From NCBI RefSeq assembly GCF_030818695.1, contig NZ_JAUTAR010000001.1, forward strand, positions 1,668,501-1,732,500: a DNA stretch of 64,000 nt, in the 5' to 3' direction. The notes beneath the pieces are model-generated. The model saw nothing but the letters and a program-made list of their open reading frames with translations. It made no database searches and had not been told where the DNA came from. The stretch is from Chryseobacterium sp. SORGH_AS_0447 (GTDB lineage: Bacteria; Bacteroidota; Bacteroidia; Flavobacteriales; Weeksellaceae). Below are positions 42,705 to 52,233 of the stretch, one piece after another (positions within the stretch are counted from its first letter, which is position 1; each line of letters starts with the position of its first letter). Made by a program: the position numbers and the translations under genes.

Positions 42705-44840
42705 ATGAAGAAAGTCTATCCCTTTAACCAACCGTTACAAATGAATACCATTGAAAGAAATCCCGGAAAAAAAACCAGGACTTCTTTCGTTACATTTCTG
42801 ACGGTCTTGGCTGCCTTTTTAGTATCGGCGAATCAAAACTGTAAGGCACAGATTATAGCCTACACCTTTTCACAATCCACATCTGTTTATACGCCAGTTG
42901 CTAACGAAACGGTATTGACTGCCGCAACAGATAATACCGCCACGTTGAACCTCAACAGTGTGGTCTCTTCCGTTGCTCTGCCTTTTGCTTTCAGCTTTAA
43001 CGGAACTTCTTATACTTCTCTTAATGTTTCTTCCAACGGGTTTATCACTTTTGGTTCGGTGGCACCATCTGCCTTTTATACCAATCCGATTTCAGGGAAT
43101 ACCGCTTATCAGGGTGCGGTATCTGCATGGGGCAGGGATATTTCCAGTTTTTATAATATAAACGGAAAAACAGGGAAAATTTCATACGGGGTCACCGGAA
43201 ACGCGCCTAACAGGGAATTTGTTATCCAGTGGACGAATTTCAGGCCTAATGCTTCAACAGTAAGCACCATTGTTTATTCATTTTCTTTCCAGATCAGATT
43301 AAAGGAAACCTCCAATATTATTCAGATGGCCTATGACCAGGGATCGTATCTGGCCGGTAGCACGACGGTAAACGGTACTGCAGAAATAGGAATTAGAGGA
43401 GCTTCTAACGCTGAATTCAACAACCGTCTGAATCCGACGACTACAGTATTTACAGCTTCAGGAGCCGGAACTGCCAACAGTTCAGCACAGGCTTTTAATA
43501 CCGTGGGTACGGTACCGGGAATGCCACCGGCAGATCTTGTCTACACCTGGACGCCGCCAAGCTGCTACATCCCAACCGGTATCTCTGTAAACAATCTTAC
43601 ATCGGTTTCTGCAAATTTATCGTGGAACGCCTCTGCGTCATCGCCGGGAGGATACGATATTTATTACAGTACCAGTTCTACAGCGCCAACATCTTCGACG
43701 GTTCCTACCATTTCGAATGTTCCGGGGACTTCCTATCAGATAAACAATCTCAATCCGTTAACGACTTACTATGCTTGGGTGCGCTCAAACTGCGGCAGCG
43801 GAAATGTGAGTTTATGGTCACTTGATCCCACGATATTCACTACCAAATGCAGCAATCCTCCCGCTGCTCCTTCTGTCAGTGGAGCAACGATTTATCCGAA
43901 CCACCAGGCCATTCTTACCGCTGATCCGTCATCATCTGCCAATTACAGCTGGTATGATGCACCGAACGGGGGCAACCTGATGTTTACGGGAAATCCTTTT
44001 ACAACCCCTGCACTGACGGCCACAACCAATTATTATGTGAGCACATTCACAGGAACTTCGGGAATCCCTACAGGAAGACCGATCTACACCAACGGAGGTG
44101 CTTTTACCGGTTTTGGAACCACTAATTTCGGGTTGGTTTTCGATGCTCTGAGCTATCTGGTATTGGAGAGTGTAACCGTTTATCCTCTGAGTACGACCAG
44201 TGCTTCAGGAACTTTAACTATTGACGTGATCAATTCCAACGGTGTAATCGTAAATACAAAAACGGTAAATGTAACAGGTGCTCCGGTATCTGCACCCGTA
44301 GCGCAGGTCATCAGTCTCGATTTCCCGATTTTCCCGGGAACCAATTACAAATTACGTCCCCGAGGCTATACCGGTATCGATGGATTGTTATATGAATCGA
44401 ATTCGACTGCCGGCTATTTCGGATACCCTAACAGTGTTCAGAATTTAATAGACATCAAATACTCCACTACAGCCGCTGCTCCTACAAATACCCCTAATAC
44501 CGGTCTTTACTACTATTTTTATGACTGGAAAGTAGGAAATAAATGCGAGTCGGCCAGAAGCCCGGTTACGGTAAGCGTGGATTCCACTCTTTCAACATCG
44601 GAAGCAGGCACAAAAAATACGGTAAAAATTTATCCGAATCCTTTTTCCGATGCCGTAACGATCGACAGGCCTGAATTGATTGGTTCACTGAATATTTTCG
44701 ATGCTTCCGGAAAATTAGTGATGCAAAATGTGAAAGCTGAGCAGAAGCTTACCCTTAGCCATCTGATATCCGGAATATATATCGTACAGATGCTGATGAA
44801 AGACGGAACGCGTCAGTCTGTAAAGCTCATTAAAAAATAA
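42705..44840 (+). CDS. large secreted protein with Fn3, Ig-like and T9SS sorting domains
   Basis: A 711-residue secreted protein. A long signal region (hydrophobic core TFLTVLAAFLVSANQ) ends near KAQ. An N-terminal beta-sandwich domain (about 55-285: LPFAFSFNGTSYTSLNVSSNGF, trimmed here to its first half, as in nidogen-like/PKD-associated proteins), a fibronectin type III domain (about 287-380), an Ig-like region with SWYDAPNGG and a type A T9SS C-terminal domain (VKIYPNPFSDAV to SVKLIKK) follow. Probably a surface-attached adhesin; no catalytic domain seen. Confidence 0.85.
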   Translation: MKKVYPFNQPLQMNTIERNPGKKTRTSFVTFLTVLAAFLVSANQNCKAQIIAYTFSQSTSVYTPVANETVLTAATDNTATLNLNSVVSSVALPFAFSFNGTSYTSLNVSSNGFITFGSVAPSAFYTNPISGNTAYQGAVSAWGRDISSFYNINGKTGKISYGVTGNAPNREFVIQWTNFRPNASTVSTIVYSFSFQIRLKETSNIIQMAYDQGSYLAGSTTVNGTAEIGIRGASNAEFNNRLNPTTTVFTASGAGTANSSAQAFNTVGTVPGMPPADLVYTWTPPSCYIPTGISVNNLTSVSANLSWNASASSPGGYDIYYSTSSTAPTSSTVPTISNVPGTSYQINNLNPLTTYYAWVRSNCGSGNVSLWSLDPTIFTTKCSNPPAAPSVSGATIYPNHQAILTADPSSSANYSWYDAPNGGNLMFTGNPFTTPALTATTNYYVSTFTGTSGIPTGRPIYTNGGAFTGFGTTNFGLVFDALSYLVLESVTVYPLSTTSASGTLTIDVINSNGVIVNTKTVNVTGAPVSAPVAQVISLDFPIFPGTNYKLRPRGYTGIDGLLYESNSTAGYFGYPNSVQNLIDIKYSTTAAAPTNTPNTGLYYYFYDWKVGNKCESARSPVTVSVDSTLSTSEAGTKNTVKIYPNPFSDAVTIDRPELIGSLNIFDASGKLVMQNVKAEQKLTLSHLISGIYIVQMLMKDGTRQSVKLIKK

Positions 44841-44859
44841 GTAAATTATATTGGGAAAG

Positions 44860-44889
44860 GCCGTCTGGATCATATTCAGGCGGCTTTTT
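44860..44889 (+). terminator. intrinsic terminator after large T9SS protein
   Basis: GCCGTCTG and CAGGCGGC (44860-44867 and 44877-44884, one wobble) with a 9-nt loop are followed by TTTTT. Confidence 0.75.
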
Positions 44890-44911
44890 ATTTAATAATA
44901 ATACCACTGAA

Positions 44912-44935
44912 AACTTCCAGCATCCAGCTTTCCTT
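44912..44935. repeat. dispersed TTCCAGC intergenic unit
   Basis: AACTTCCAGCATCCAGCTTT lies between the T9SS gene and the SDR gene. It belongs to the family also seen at 22187 and 35499-35735. Confidence 0.5.
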
Positions 44936-45051
44936 TTCCAACCTTTAAACCTGGTTTGTACCTTTGAGTCCAGGTCATTCAATATCTTCCAAATCTAAAT
45001 TTTCATGCTTTTCACCATTTTAAACCGAATTCTCCTTTAAAAATCGCAAAT

Positions 45052-45082
45052 TTGCAAAACGTAGAATATTATCATAATTTAG
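45052..45082 (+). promoter_or_regulatory. putative promoter of the SDR/acyl-CoA ligase operon
   Basis: TTG (45052-45054), a 20-bp spacer and TAATTTAG (45075-45082) match TTG-N20-TAnnTTTG with one mismatch, 24 bp before the ATG at 45107. Confidence 0.35.
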
Positions 45083-45106
45083 TCAGCAACCAAGTAAAAA
45101 TAACTG

Positions 45107-46120
45107 ATGGTTTTTGTAACGGGAGCAACCGGGATTTTAGGCAGGATAGTCGTTTTGGAACTTCTGAAAAAGGGAAAAAACGTTCGTGCTGCAAAAAGGC
45201 CGACAAGCAATTTAAACGAAGTAAAGCATTCCTATTCATTTTATACGGAAGATCCAGATGGGTTTTTCAGCAGGATCGAATGGGTGGACGTGGATTTTGA
45301 TGACATATATTCTTTACAGGCAGCTTTGGACGGAGTGGAAGAAGTTTATCATTGTGCGGCCAAAGTAAGCTTTCATCCCAACGATGAAAAAGAGATGTAC
45401 CATACCAATATCAAAGGTACCGAAAACCTGCTGTATGCCTGCGAAGGTTCGGGGGTGAAAAAATTTCTGCATGTAAGTTCGATCGCCGTACTGGATACGG
45501 TAAATGATCTGGGGGAAATGGACGAAGATTCCAGCTTCAACCCCAAGCTTGAACATTCTGCGTATGCATTATCCAAGCATCTGTCTGAAATGGAGGCGTG
45601 GAGAGCCTCTGCGGAAGGCCTGAATGTCATCATCATCAATCCCGGCATGATTATCGGCAGCGGAAACTGGGGAAACAGCAGTGGCGATATCTTTCCGACC
45701 TTTGAAAAAAACGGGTTTACCTTTTCAGGCGGCTCAAACTATGTGGATGTACGGGATGTCGCCAGGATTTCTGTGGAACTCATGGAGAAAAATGCTTTCG
45801 GCGAACGCTTCATGGTTGTGGCTGAAGGGAAAAGATATACCGAACTGGCCCGGCAGATCAGGTCAAAATTAGGGCTGAAGGAGGCCAAAGTATTGTCCGA
45901 GTTTCAGCTTAATGCCGGAAGATGGGCCAATACCCTTTTCGGATGGCTGATCCCCAAGCTCAGGCTGATTACCAAGTCCAACATTGAAGCCATCACCACC
46001 CTTCATACGATATCCAACAAAAAAATAAAAGAAAAACTTGATTATCAGTTTATTCCCGTTTCGGAAAGCATTGATTTTCATTTGAAAAATTATATGAACG
46101 ATAAAAAGATGAAGCCATGA
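45107..46120 (+). CDS. NAD(P)-dependent extended SDR (epimerase/dehydratase-like)
   Basis: A 337-residue extended short-chain dehydrogenase/reductase. The Rossmann glycine motif is GATGILG (6-12), the Ser of the triad is in HVSSIAV, and the YxxxK motif is YALSK. It resembles 3-beta-hydroxysteroid dehydrogenase/dihydroflavonol reductase-type enzymes. It overlaps the acyl-CoA ligase gene by 4 bp, so both probably act in one lipid or long-chain metabolite pathway. Substrate unknown. Confidence 0.88.
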   Translation: MVFVTGATGILGRIVVLELLKKGKNVRAAKRPTSNLNEVKHSYSFYTEDPDGFFSRIEWVDVDFDDIYSLQAALDGVEEVYHCAAKVSFHPNDEKEMYHTNIKGTENLLYACEGSGVKKFLHVSSIAVLDTVNDLGEMDEDSSFNPKLEHSAYALSKHLSEMEAWRASAEGLNVIIINPGMIIGSGNWGNSSGDIFPTFEKNGFTFSGGSNYVDVRDVARISVELMEKNAFGERFMVVAEGKRYTELARQIRSKLGLKEAKVLSEFQLNAGRWANTLFGWLIPKLRLITKSNIEAITTLHTISNKKIKEKLDYQFIPVSESIDFHLKNYMNDKKMKP

Positions 46121-47883
46121 ATCTTGCAGAGGCCATTATCCTAAAAAATACAGAAAAACATCCTCTGAAAGCAGCGATCGGGTTTAAAAAGAAAGATGCA
46201 GGATGGAAAGAACTGAGCTGGAAAAAGTTCGGTGAAATTATTTTTAAAACAGCCAATGCCCTGAAAAATGCAGGTGTCGGAGAAAATGATAAAGTAGCCA
46301 TCTATGCCGACAACTCTTCCGAATGGATGATTTTCGATCTGGCCGCTATGGCGATAGGAGCCATTAGTGTTCCTATTTATGCTACCAATAATGCCGAACA
46401 GGCAGAATATATCGTTAATGATTCCGGAGCTAAAATTATTCTTGTAGGAGATCAGGCCCAGTATGATGCTGCCCTGCAGATTCTTCAGAAAGAAAACAGC
46501 CTTGAAACAATCATTGTTTCTAAAAAAGCCGTGTGGATCAAAAAAGAATTCAGCAGTTTCTATCTGGAGGACTTTATTGCCAAAGCTTCACCTGAACTTG
46601 AATGCTGTAAAAAAGAATACGAAGACGTAGCCACCATCATTTATACTTCAGGCACCACAGGAACACCGAAAGGGGTAATGCTTACGCACGGAAATTTCAT
46701 TAAAGCACTCGATGCGCATTTTGAGTTTTTTAAATTTAAAAATTTTGAAGAAGAGCTTTCGCTGGCATTTTTACCTTTAACGCACGTTTTTGAAAGAAGC
46801 TGGAGCTTGCTTTGTCTGTACGGCGGGGCAAGGGTGTATTTCCTGGAAGATCCGAAGAATATCTCAAAAGCTCTGGAAGAAGTAAAGCCTACCATGATGT
46901 GTGCTGTTCCGAGATTTTTCCAGAAAGTTTATGCGGGAGTCCTGGAGAAGTCGGAAGAAGGTTCGGAATTCAAGAAAAAAATCTTCGACTGGGCCGTAAA
47001 AACAGGCTGGCAGGCAGCAGAATTGAGAAGAAATGAAAAGCCGGTACCAGCAGGCTTAAAGATAAAAGAATTTATTGCAGACTCATTGGTTTTTAGTAAG
47101 ATCAAAAATAAGATGGGCGGCAGGCTCTGGTTTTTGCCTTGTGGCGGAGCTTCGTTATCGCCGGAAGTCACGAAATTTTTCGAATCGGTGGGAATTCATG
47201 TAACGGTAGGGTATGGGCTGACCGAAACCACAGCTACGCTGACGTTATTTCCACTAACGCATTTTGAACACGGAACCAGTGGGAAAGCACTGCCTGGTGT
47301 AGAACTCAGAATCGGTGAAAATGACGAAATTCAGGCACGCGGAAACGGCATCATGAAAGGCTATTACAACAGGCCGGATGAAACACAGAAAGTCTTTACC
47401 GAGGACGGCTGGTTTAAAACAGGAGATGCCGGGAAAATCGATGACCAGGGAAACCTTACCATCACCGACCGCCTGAAAGACCTGATGAAAACCTCCAACG
47501 GAAAATACATTGCACCACAACCGGTCGAGAACCTTTTAACCAATAATAATTTCATCCAGCAGATTGTTCTGATCGCGGAAGGAAGACAGTTTGTTTCTGC
47601 CCTTATTGTTCCCAATTTCGAATTTTTAAGGGACTATCTGAAGAAGAATAATATTCCGTTTACCAGTTGGGAAGAAATCGTAAAGAATGAAAAGGTAAAC
47701 GACTTTTACAAAGCGAAAATTAAAGAATTGCAAACCGATCTGTCCGACTACGAAAAGGTAAAACGGTTTACTTTGATGCCTTCGGAATTCGACATCAATA
47801 CGGGAGAAATTACGCCTACCTTGAAAGTGAAAAGAAACGTCGTGCTGAAGAAATATGCGGATCTGATTGAAGGGATGTATTAA
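46117..47883 (+). CDS. long-chain fatty-acid-CoA ligase (AMP-forming)
   Basis: A 588-residue ANL-superfamily AMP-forming acyl-CoA synthetase of the FadD15/long-chain type. The P-loop is YTSGTTGTPKGVMLTHGN, followed by GYGLTETTATLTL (motif A5), TGDAGKIDDQGNLTITDRLKD (A7/A8, in shortened form) and the C-terminal catalytic Lys region. It activates fatty acids with ATP and CoA at the inner membrane. ATGA overlap with the SDR gene implies coupled translation. A small orphan gene follows 3 bp later. Confidence 0.92.
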   Translation: MNLAEAIILKNTEKHPLKAAIGFKKKDAGWKELSWKKFGEIIFKTANALKNAGVGENDKVAIYADNSSEWMIFDLAAMAIGAISVPIYATNNAEQAEYIVNDSGAKIILVGDQAQYDAALQILQKENSLETIIVSKKAVWIKKEFSSFYLEDFIAKASPELECCKKEYEDVATIIYTSGTTGTPKGVMLTHGNFIKALDAHFEFFKFKNFEEELSLAFLPLTHVFERSWSLLCLYGGARVYFLEDPKNISKALEEVKPTMMCAVPRFFQKVYAGVLEKSEEGSEFKKKIFDWAVKTGWQAAELRRNEKPVPAGLKIKEFIADSLVFSKIKNKMGGRLWFLPCGGASLSPEVTKFFESVGIHVTVGYGLTETTATLTLFPLTHFEHGTSGKALPGVELRIGENDEIQARGNGIMKGYYNRPDETQKVFTEDGWFKTGDAGKIDDQGNLTITDRLKDLMKTSNGKYIAPQPVENLLTNNNFIQQIVLIAEGRQFVSALIVPNFEFLRDYLKKNNIPFTSWEEIVKNEKVNDFYKAKIKELQTDLSDYEKVKRFTLMPSEFDINTGEITPTLKVKRNVVLKKYADLIEGMY

Positions 47884-47886
47884 ACT

Positions 47887-48309
47887 ATGGTTGAAATAGA
47901 ATTTGAAAATCCGCATTATGAAGTTTGTGAATGTTGTGGAAATACAACCGTAAAACTTACCCGGTTCGTATATGAAAATGATGAAGCATTTGCAATTTAT
48001 TATATTCATTTTACCAAAAAGCACAATGATAAACATGTTTTGGGACTGATTTCTTTAGGAGAATGGGGAACAGACGAAATTCCTAAATGCAGAGTATCAT
48101 TTTTGTTTAGATTATGGTTTAATAATGGCAATTTCAATGTAAGTATTATAGATGGTGAAGAATCTCCATGGCAATCTGAAATTCTGGGAAAAATATTAAG
48201 TAGAGAAGAGGCTTTGCAGCATCCATGGGTAACCGATGTATTTCATATTACAGATCATATAGTAATAGAAGATTCAGAAGTTATCAAGTATCTTACAAAC
48301 AAAGATTAA
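47887..48309 (+). CDS. hypothetical protein with CxCC motif
   Basis: A 140-residue protein I do not recognise. It has a Cys cluster CECCGNTT near residue 13, many acidic residues (predicted acidic pI) and HPWVTDVFHITDHIVIED near the C-terminus. It has no signal or membrane segment. AT-richer codon use than the upstream ligase and the acidic, compact make-up resemble immunity-type proteins, but there is no toxin gene beside it. It begins 3 bp after the ligase stop, so it is probably in the same transcript. Confidence 0.65.
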   Translation: MVEIEFENPHYEVCECCGNTTVKLTRFVYENDEAFAIYYIHFTKKHNDKHVLGLISLGEWGTDEIPKCRVSFLFRLWFNNGNFNVSIIDGEESPWQSEILGKILSREEALQHPWVTDVFHITDHIVIEDSEVIKYLTNKD

Positions 48310-48335
48310 AATAAAGTTTATCACTAAACTAAATT

Positions 48336-49394
48336 ATGACAACAACACAGGAATTTTTAGGAAAAAAAGAATTTACAATACATAACCGGACGGCTTCTGA
48401 AAGCTGCCCGTCAAATATCGCCCTGATTAAATATTGGGGAAAATATGATAACCAGATCCCGGCAAACCCAAGCATCAGCTTCACCTTAAACCATTGTAAA
48501 ACCAATACAACAATGGAGTTTACAGCCAATGAGTCCTTTTCCGTCCAGACTTTTTTAGCTGGAAATGAAGAAGTGAAATTTGCCGAGAAAATCGAAAAAT
48601 ATTTCAGGAACATTGAACAGTATCTGCCTTGGATTTTACAGGGGAAATACCTCATCAAAACAGAAAATACCTTTCCTCACAGCTCAGGAATAGCCAGTTC
48701 AGCTTCCGGTTTTGGAGCGATTGCCAAATGTTTGATGAATCTGGATGAATCGTTTTCAGGGAAAATCTCAGACGAAGAATCGTTAAGAAAGGCTTCTTTT
48801 CTGGCGAGATTGGGAAGCGGAAGCGCCTGCAGAAGCTTATATAACGGGCTGGTGGTTTGGGGAGAATCGCAGGTGAAAGGCAGCTCGGATCTATTTGCCG
48901 TTCAATATCCCAACGAAGAAATCCATGAGGTTTTTAAAAATTTTAATGATTGGGTTTTGTTAATTCATGAAGGGCAGAAAAGTGTCTCTTCGACGGTTGG
49001 GCACGGTCTGATGAATACCAATCCGTATGCAGACCGGAGGTTCCAGGAAGCCCGTGAAAATTTCGGTCCGATGAAGGAAATTCTGGCAGCAGGAGATATG
49101 GAACGGTTTATTAAGCTGGTGGAACATGAGGCATTAACCCTTCATGCCATGATGATGATGAGCGATCCGGCCTTTATTCTCATGAAAACAGGCACACTCG
49201 CCGTTATCAATAAGATATGGGATTTCAGAAAAGAGACAGGACTCCCTTTATTCTTTACGCTGGATGCAGGCGCCAATGTTCACCTTTTATTCCCGAACAA
49301 CGGCTCCGAAAAGGCCATCCAATCTTTTATAGAAACCGAATTGTTACAGCACACCCAGAATAATGGTGTGGTAAAGGATGAAATGAAATTTTAG
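48336..49394 (+). CDS. mvaD: diphosphomevalonate decarboxylase
   Basis: A 352-residue GHMP-family diphosphomevalonate decarboxylase, which converts mevalonate diphosphate to isopentenyl diphosphate with ATP. Family marks are SCPSNIALIKYWGKYD, NPSISFTLNHC, the phosphate-binding HSSGIASSASGFGA and the C-terminal TLDAGANVHLLF. Length and motif order fit well. It shows use of the mevalonate pathway, as in many Flavobacteriia. It sits 26 bp after the CxCC protein gene; a terminator follows. Confidence 0.95.
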   Translation: MTTTQEFLGKKEFTIHNRTASESCPSNIALIKYWGKYDNQIPANPSISFTLNHCKTNTTMEFTANESFSVQTFLAGNEEVKFAEKIEKYFRNIEQYLPWILQGKYLIKTENTFPHSSGIASSASGFGAIAKCLMNLDESFSGKISDEESLRKASFLARLGSGSACRSLYNGLVVWGESQVKGSSDLFAVQYPNEEIHEVFKNFNDWVLLIHEGQKSVSSTVGHGLMNTNPYADRRFQEARENFGPMKEILAAGDMERFIKLVEHEALTLHAMMMMSDPAFILMKTGTLAVINKIWDFRKETGLPLFFTLDAGANVHLLFPNNGSEKAIQSFIETELLQHTQNNGVVKDEMKF

Positions 49395-49426
49395 ATTTTC
49401 AGGGAAATACGATCAGTAAATATAGC

Positions 49427-49450
49427 CTTCTCAAATTGAGAAGACTTTTT
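49427..49450 (+). terminator. intrinsic terminator after mvaD
   Basis: CTTCTC and GAGAAG arms (49427-49443, AT-rich loop) are followed by ACTTTTTT. A degenerate copy of the dispersed TTTAGATTCC repeat lies further on at about 49580-49600; the rest of 49451-49643 shows nothing. Confidence 0.65.
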
Positions 49451-49643
49451 TGCTGACTTCCCCAGAGTTACCAGCATGGTTCTTTTCGCGTATAAAATGT
49501 GTAAGAGCTTGAATATGCCGAATCACCATTTCCATAGGAATTAGACACAAATCTTTCCTTAGTTCTCTAATACCATGTTTAGATTCCTCCGGAAAGACAT
49601 AGAGGGCAAGGAATCTGTTTTCTGATGACTAATAGTGAATAGC

Positions 49644-50729
49644 TTAATCTTCCGTTACCACAGCATCCCTTTCTCCGTCCTCCTTTTTACCCTCTTCAAT
49701 CATTTCTTCGGCTTCGGCTTTTTCTTCTTCGGTGGCGTAATCGATTTTCTCTTCCTGTTTCTTTTCCTGTTCATGGTCAATGAAAAACTCGCAGAATACT
49801 GGAAGATGGTCCGAGCCGAAATTCTCCAGGGTTTTTAGGTCATCAATAAAAATTTCCTCGCTGTGGAACATCAGGTCGATCGGAAACCGTAGCAGTTTGT
49901 ATTTTGCATGGAAGGTAGATACAAAGGAGCGCCCGATTCGCGGATCGATAAGATGACTTGTTTTCCTGAACAGTATGGAAGATTTTGACCAGGCCACATT
50001 GTTGAAATCACCGACAACAATCACCGGCTTCTCGATTTCGATCACTCTCTTTGCAGTGCTTAGCAGGTCGCCGTCTCTTTCTTTAGAAGTTTCTTCTTCT
50101 GTCGGGCTTGGCGGCGGCGGATGAACGCCGAAGAACACAAATGAAAATCCGTCTTCGGTTTTCAGATGGGCTTCAATACTCGGAATATCATCGGCCACGA
50201 AAAAATGCGTCCGGGATTCTTCTATTTTGATTTTCGAATAGAAATGCATACCGTATGTATTTTCCAGAGTTACTTTATGCTGATAAGGATATTCATTTTC
50301 CAGTTTGCGCAAAGCTTTTTCCCAGTCGCCGTTGCTTTCCATAGTGAGAAATATTTCCGGCTGGTATCTTTTGATAAGCTGGATAAAACGGTCGTATTCT
50401 GTATTAAACTGGTAAACATTGGCGGAAATAAAATGCAGTTTGTCGGAAGACTGATATTTCTGAGTAAATTTTTTAACGGGATAGAGTGGAGTATATTTTA
50501 TTAAAATAACGCTGTGATGGATAAAAATAAGTACCAAAAGGCCCTGGCAGTACCATAAATACTCGGAACGGGGAATCAGGAAACCCAGGATAATGGTGAA
50601 AACCGTAAAAAATGTAATCTGGATTTTGCCAAATTCAGGGGTGCGGAAAACCCAGTGTGCGTGCTGGATTTTGGGCAATAAAGTAAGAATTAGCAATAAA
50701 ACGGTCAGACTCAAATACAGTATCCACAT
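49644..50729 (-). CDS. membrane-anchored endonuclease/exonuclease/phosphatase family protein
   Basis: A 361-residue protein with three N-terminal membrane helices (about 1-19, 35-52 and 60-80) and a DNase I-like metal-dependent hydrolase domain (about 95-320). Catalytic-type motifs are ISANVYQF (Asn), FLTMESNGDWEKAL (metal Glu), PVIVVGDFNNVAWS (Asp-x-Asn) and NFGSDHLPVF (Asp-His). The C-terminal 40 residues are a very acidic Glu/Lys tail. Such proteins hydrolyse phosphodiesters on nucleic acids or lipids; the topology suggests a periplasmic or membrane-surface domain. Monocistronic. Confidence 0.86.
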   Translation of the reverse strand: MWILYLSLTVLLLILTLLPKIQHAHWVFRTPEFGKIQITFFTVFTIILGFLIPRSEYLWYCQGLLVLIFIHHSVILIKYTPLYPVKKFTQKYQSSDKLHFISANVYQFNTEYDRFIQLIKRYQPEIFLTMESNGDWEKALRKLENEYPYQHKVTLENTYGMHFYSKIKIEESRTHFFVADDIPSIEAHLKTEDGFSFVFFGVHPPPPSPTEEETSKERDGDLLSTAKRVIEIEKPVIVVGDFNNVAWSKSSILFRKTSHLIDPRIGRSFVSTFHAKYKLLRFPIDLMFHSEEIFIDDLKTLENFGSDHLPVFCEFFIDHEQEKKQEEKIDYATEEEKAEAEEMIEEGKKEDGERDAVVTED

Positions 50730-50862
50730 ATCTTTTTAATAAACGGATAAATTTAATTCAAATTTCTAAGTTTTCAAACGCCTGGGTAGGTAAAATTCAG
50801 TAATTAAATAAAAGAATCCGGATTAATCACTATTTTTATCCGGTCATAAAATCAATAACCTC

Positions 50863-51303
50863 ATGAAGAGAACATGCGCTCTTATCTTGCTGCTCGGAAA
50901 CTTTTGCTTTGGCCAGCAGAATAGGGAAATCGAAAAACCGATCCGCAACCTGTTTTTAGGAATGAAAAATGCCGATGCCGGACTGTTGAAATCTGCATTT
51001 TCTGATGCTGTCATTCTTCAGACCATTACCAAAGAAGGCGTAAAAACTGAAAATATTAATGATTTTATAACTTCTGTTTCAAAAATGGAGAAAGATGCGC
51101 TGGACGAAAGAATTACTATCGAAGCGGTTCATAAGGACGGAAACCTGGCCAGTGTTTTTACGTCCTACACATTCTATTTTAAGGGTAAATTCTCCCATTG
51201 TGGAGCCAACAGTTTTCAGCTGGTAAAGCAGAGCGGGGAGTGGAAAATACAGTATCTGATTGATACAAGGAGAAAAGAGAATTGTAAAGTGATTAATAAA
51301 TGA
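50863..51303 (+). CDS. exported NTF2-like (SnoaL/DUF4440-type) protein
   Basis: A 146-residue protein with a signal peptide (CALILLLGNFCFGQ) and an NTF2-like cone-shaped fold: the helix IEKPIRNLFLGMKNADAGLLKSAF (given in part), strands VHKDGNLASVFTSYTFYFKG and the final SFQLVKQSGEWKIQYLID. This fold binds small ligands; no catalytic residues can be assigned. Its stop overlaps the next gene (ATGA). First gene of an operon leading to the metallo-beta-lactamase. Confidence 0.82.
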   Translation: MKRTCALILLLGNFCFGQQNREIEKPIRNLFLGMKNADAGLLKSAFSDAVILQTITKEGVKTENINDFITSVSKMEKDALDERITIEAVHKDGNLASVFTSYTFYFKGKFSHCGANSFQLVKQSGEWKIQYLIDTRRKENCKVINK

Positions 51304-52232
51304 GAGATAAAAATCTGATTTTAAACCCTGTTTTTGTAGGCTGCCTTACGCTTTTGTTTCTGAATGATCATCTATTTAAAACAATGTATCATAACGGAGC
51401 AACAGGGAAATTGTCGGATATGGCAGGGATTGTCTTATTCCCGATGCTTTTGGCTTACCTGTTTCCGAAGTTCAGGGAGAATGCTGTGTTTGTAGCAGGA
51501 GCATTTTTTATTTTCTGGAAATCGCCGTTTTCAGGAAGCCTTATTACTCTTTATAACCGGGTTTCCCCGATTTCCATTCACCGGGTGGTAGATTACACGG
51601 ATCTGTGGGTATTGCTGCTATTGCCGATTCCCTATTTTCTGATTAAAAACAGCTTTTATCTGAAGAAAATCAACTTTCTTAAAGTTAATGTTTTCGCAGT
51701 TCTGATTCCTACAGTATTTGTACTGATGTCTACTTCGCCGCCTTACTCTTATTTTTATATTTCTGAAAAAGGCACTTTGGTTTTCAAGGGTGCCAGTATT
51801 GAAATCAAGAAAACAAAAACCGATCTTCTCAGAGAAATGGATGTTCATCACGTAGCCTGGGTAAAGGATACGGCAGAGGTTATAGAATCCCTTCGTTTTG
51901 AGACATCAAGAATGGGAAAGTTTGATCAGAATGCTCTTAAAAACGGAGGTGCTATCTTCACCATAGATAATGATGAGCTCCGTTTGCTTATCCTGAGAAA
52001 AATATATGAAAGCTCAGATTATAAAATCCCGGAATTAAAAATAGGAGACAGGACAGTAAAGAACCTCAGGTTGTCTATTGAGCCTTCTTACAGGGAAATA
52101 AACTCGAAAAAATTCAGCACCGTTGTCATCCGCGAAGTGGAAATTGATAAGAACCTGGATCATGATAAGGCAGGAAAAGAGCTCAGGAAAATTTATCAGG
52201 ACATTATCATCAGTAAATTCAAAAATTTTTAG
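51300..52232 (+). CDS. multi-TM membrane protein of unknown function
   Basis: A 310-residue protein with four to five membrane helices in the N-terminal half (including PVFVGCLTLLFLNDHLF, MAGIVLFPMLLAYLF, LWVLLLLPIPYFLI and VFAVLIPTVFVLM) and a soluble C-terminal domain of about 150 residues with Lys/Asp-rich strands. The GKLSDMAGI segment in the first loop is distinctive. It overlaps the NTF2-like gene by 4 bp and ends 1 bp before the VOC gene. I do not recognise the family. Confidence 0.7.
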   Translation: MRDKNLILNPVFVGCLTLLFLNDHLFKTMYHNGATGKLSDMAGIVLFPMLLAYLFPKFRENAVFVAGAFFIFWKSPFSGSLITLYNRVSPISIHRVVDYTDLWVLLLLPIPYFLIKNSFYLKKINFLKVNVFAVLIPTVFVLMSTSPPYSYFYISEKGTLVFKGASIEIKKTKTDLLREMDVHHVAWVKDTAEVIESLRFETSRMGKFDQNALKNGGAIFTIDNDELRLLILRKIYESSDYKIPELKIGDRTVKNLRLSIEPSYREINSKKFSTVVIREVEIDKNLDHDKAGKELRKIYQDIIISKFKNF

Positions 52233-52233
52233 C

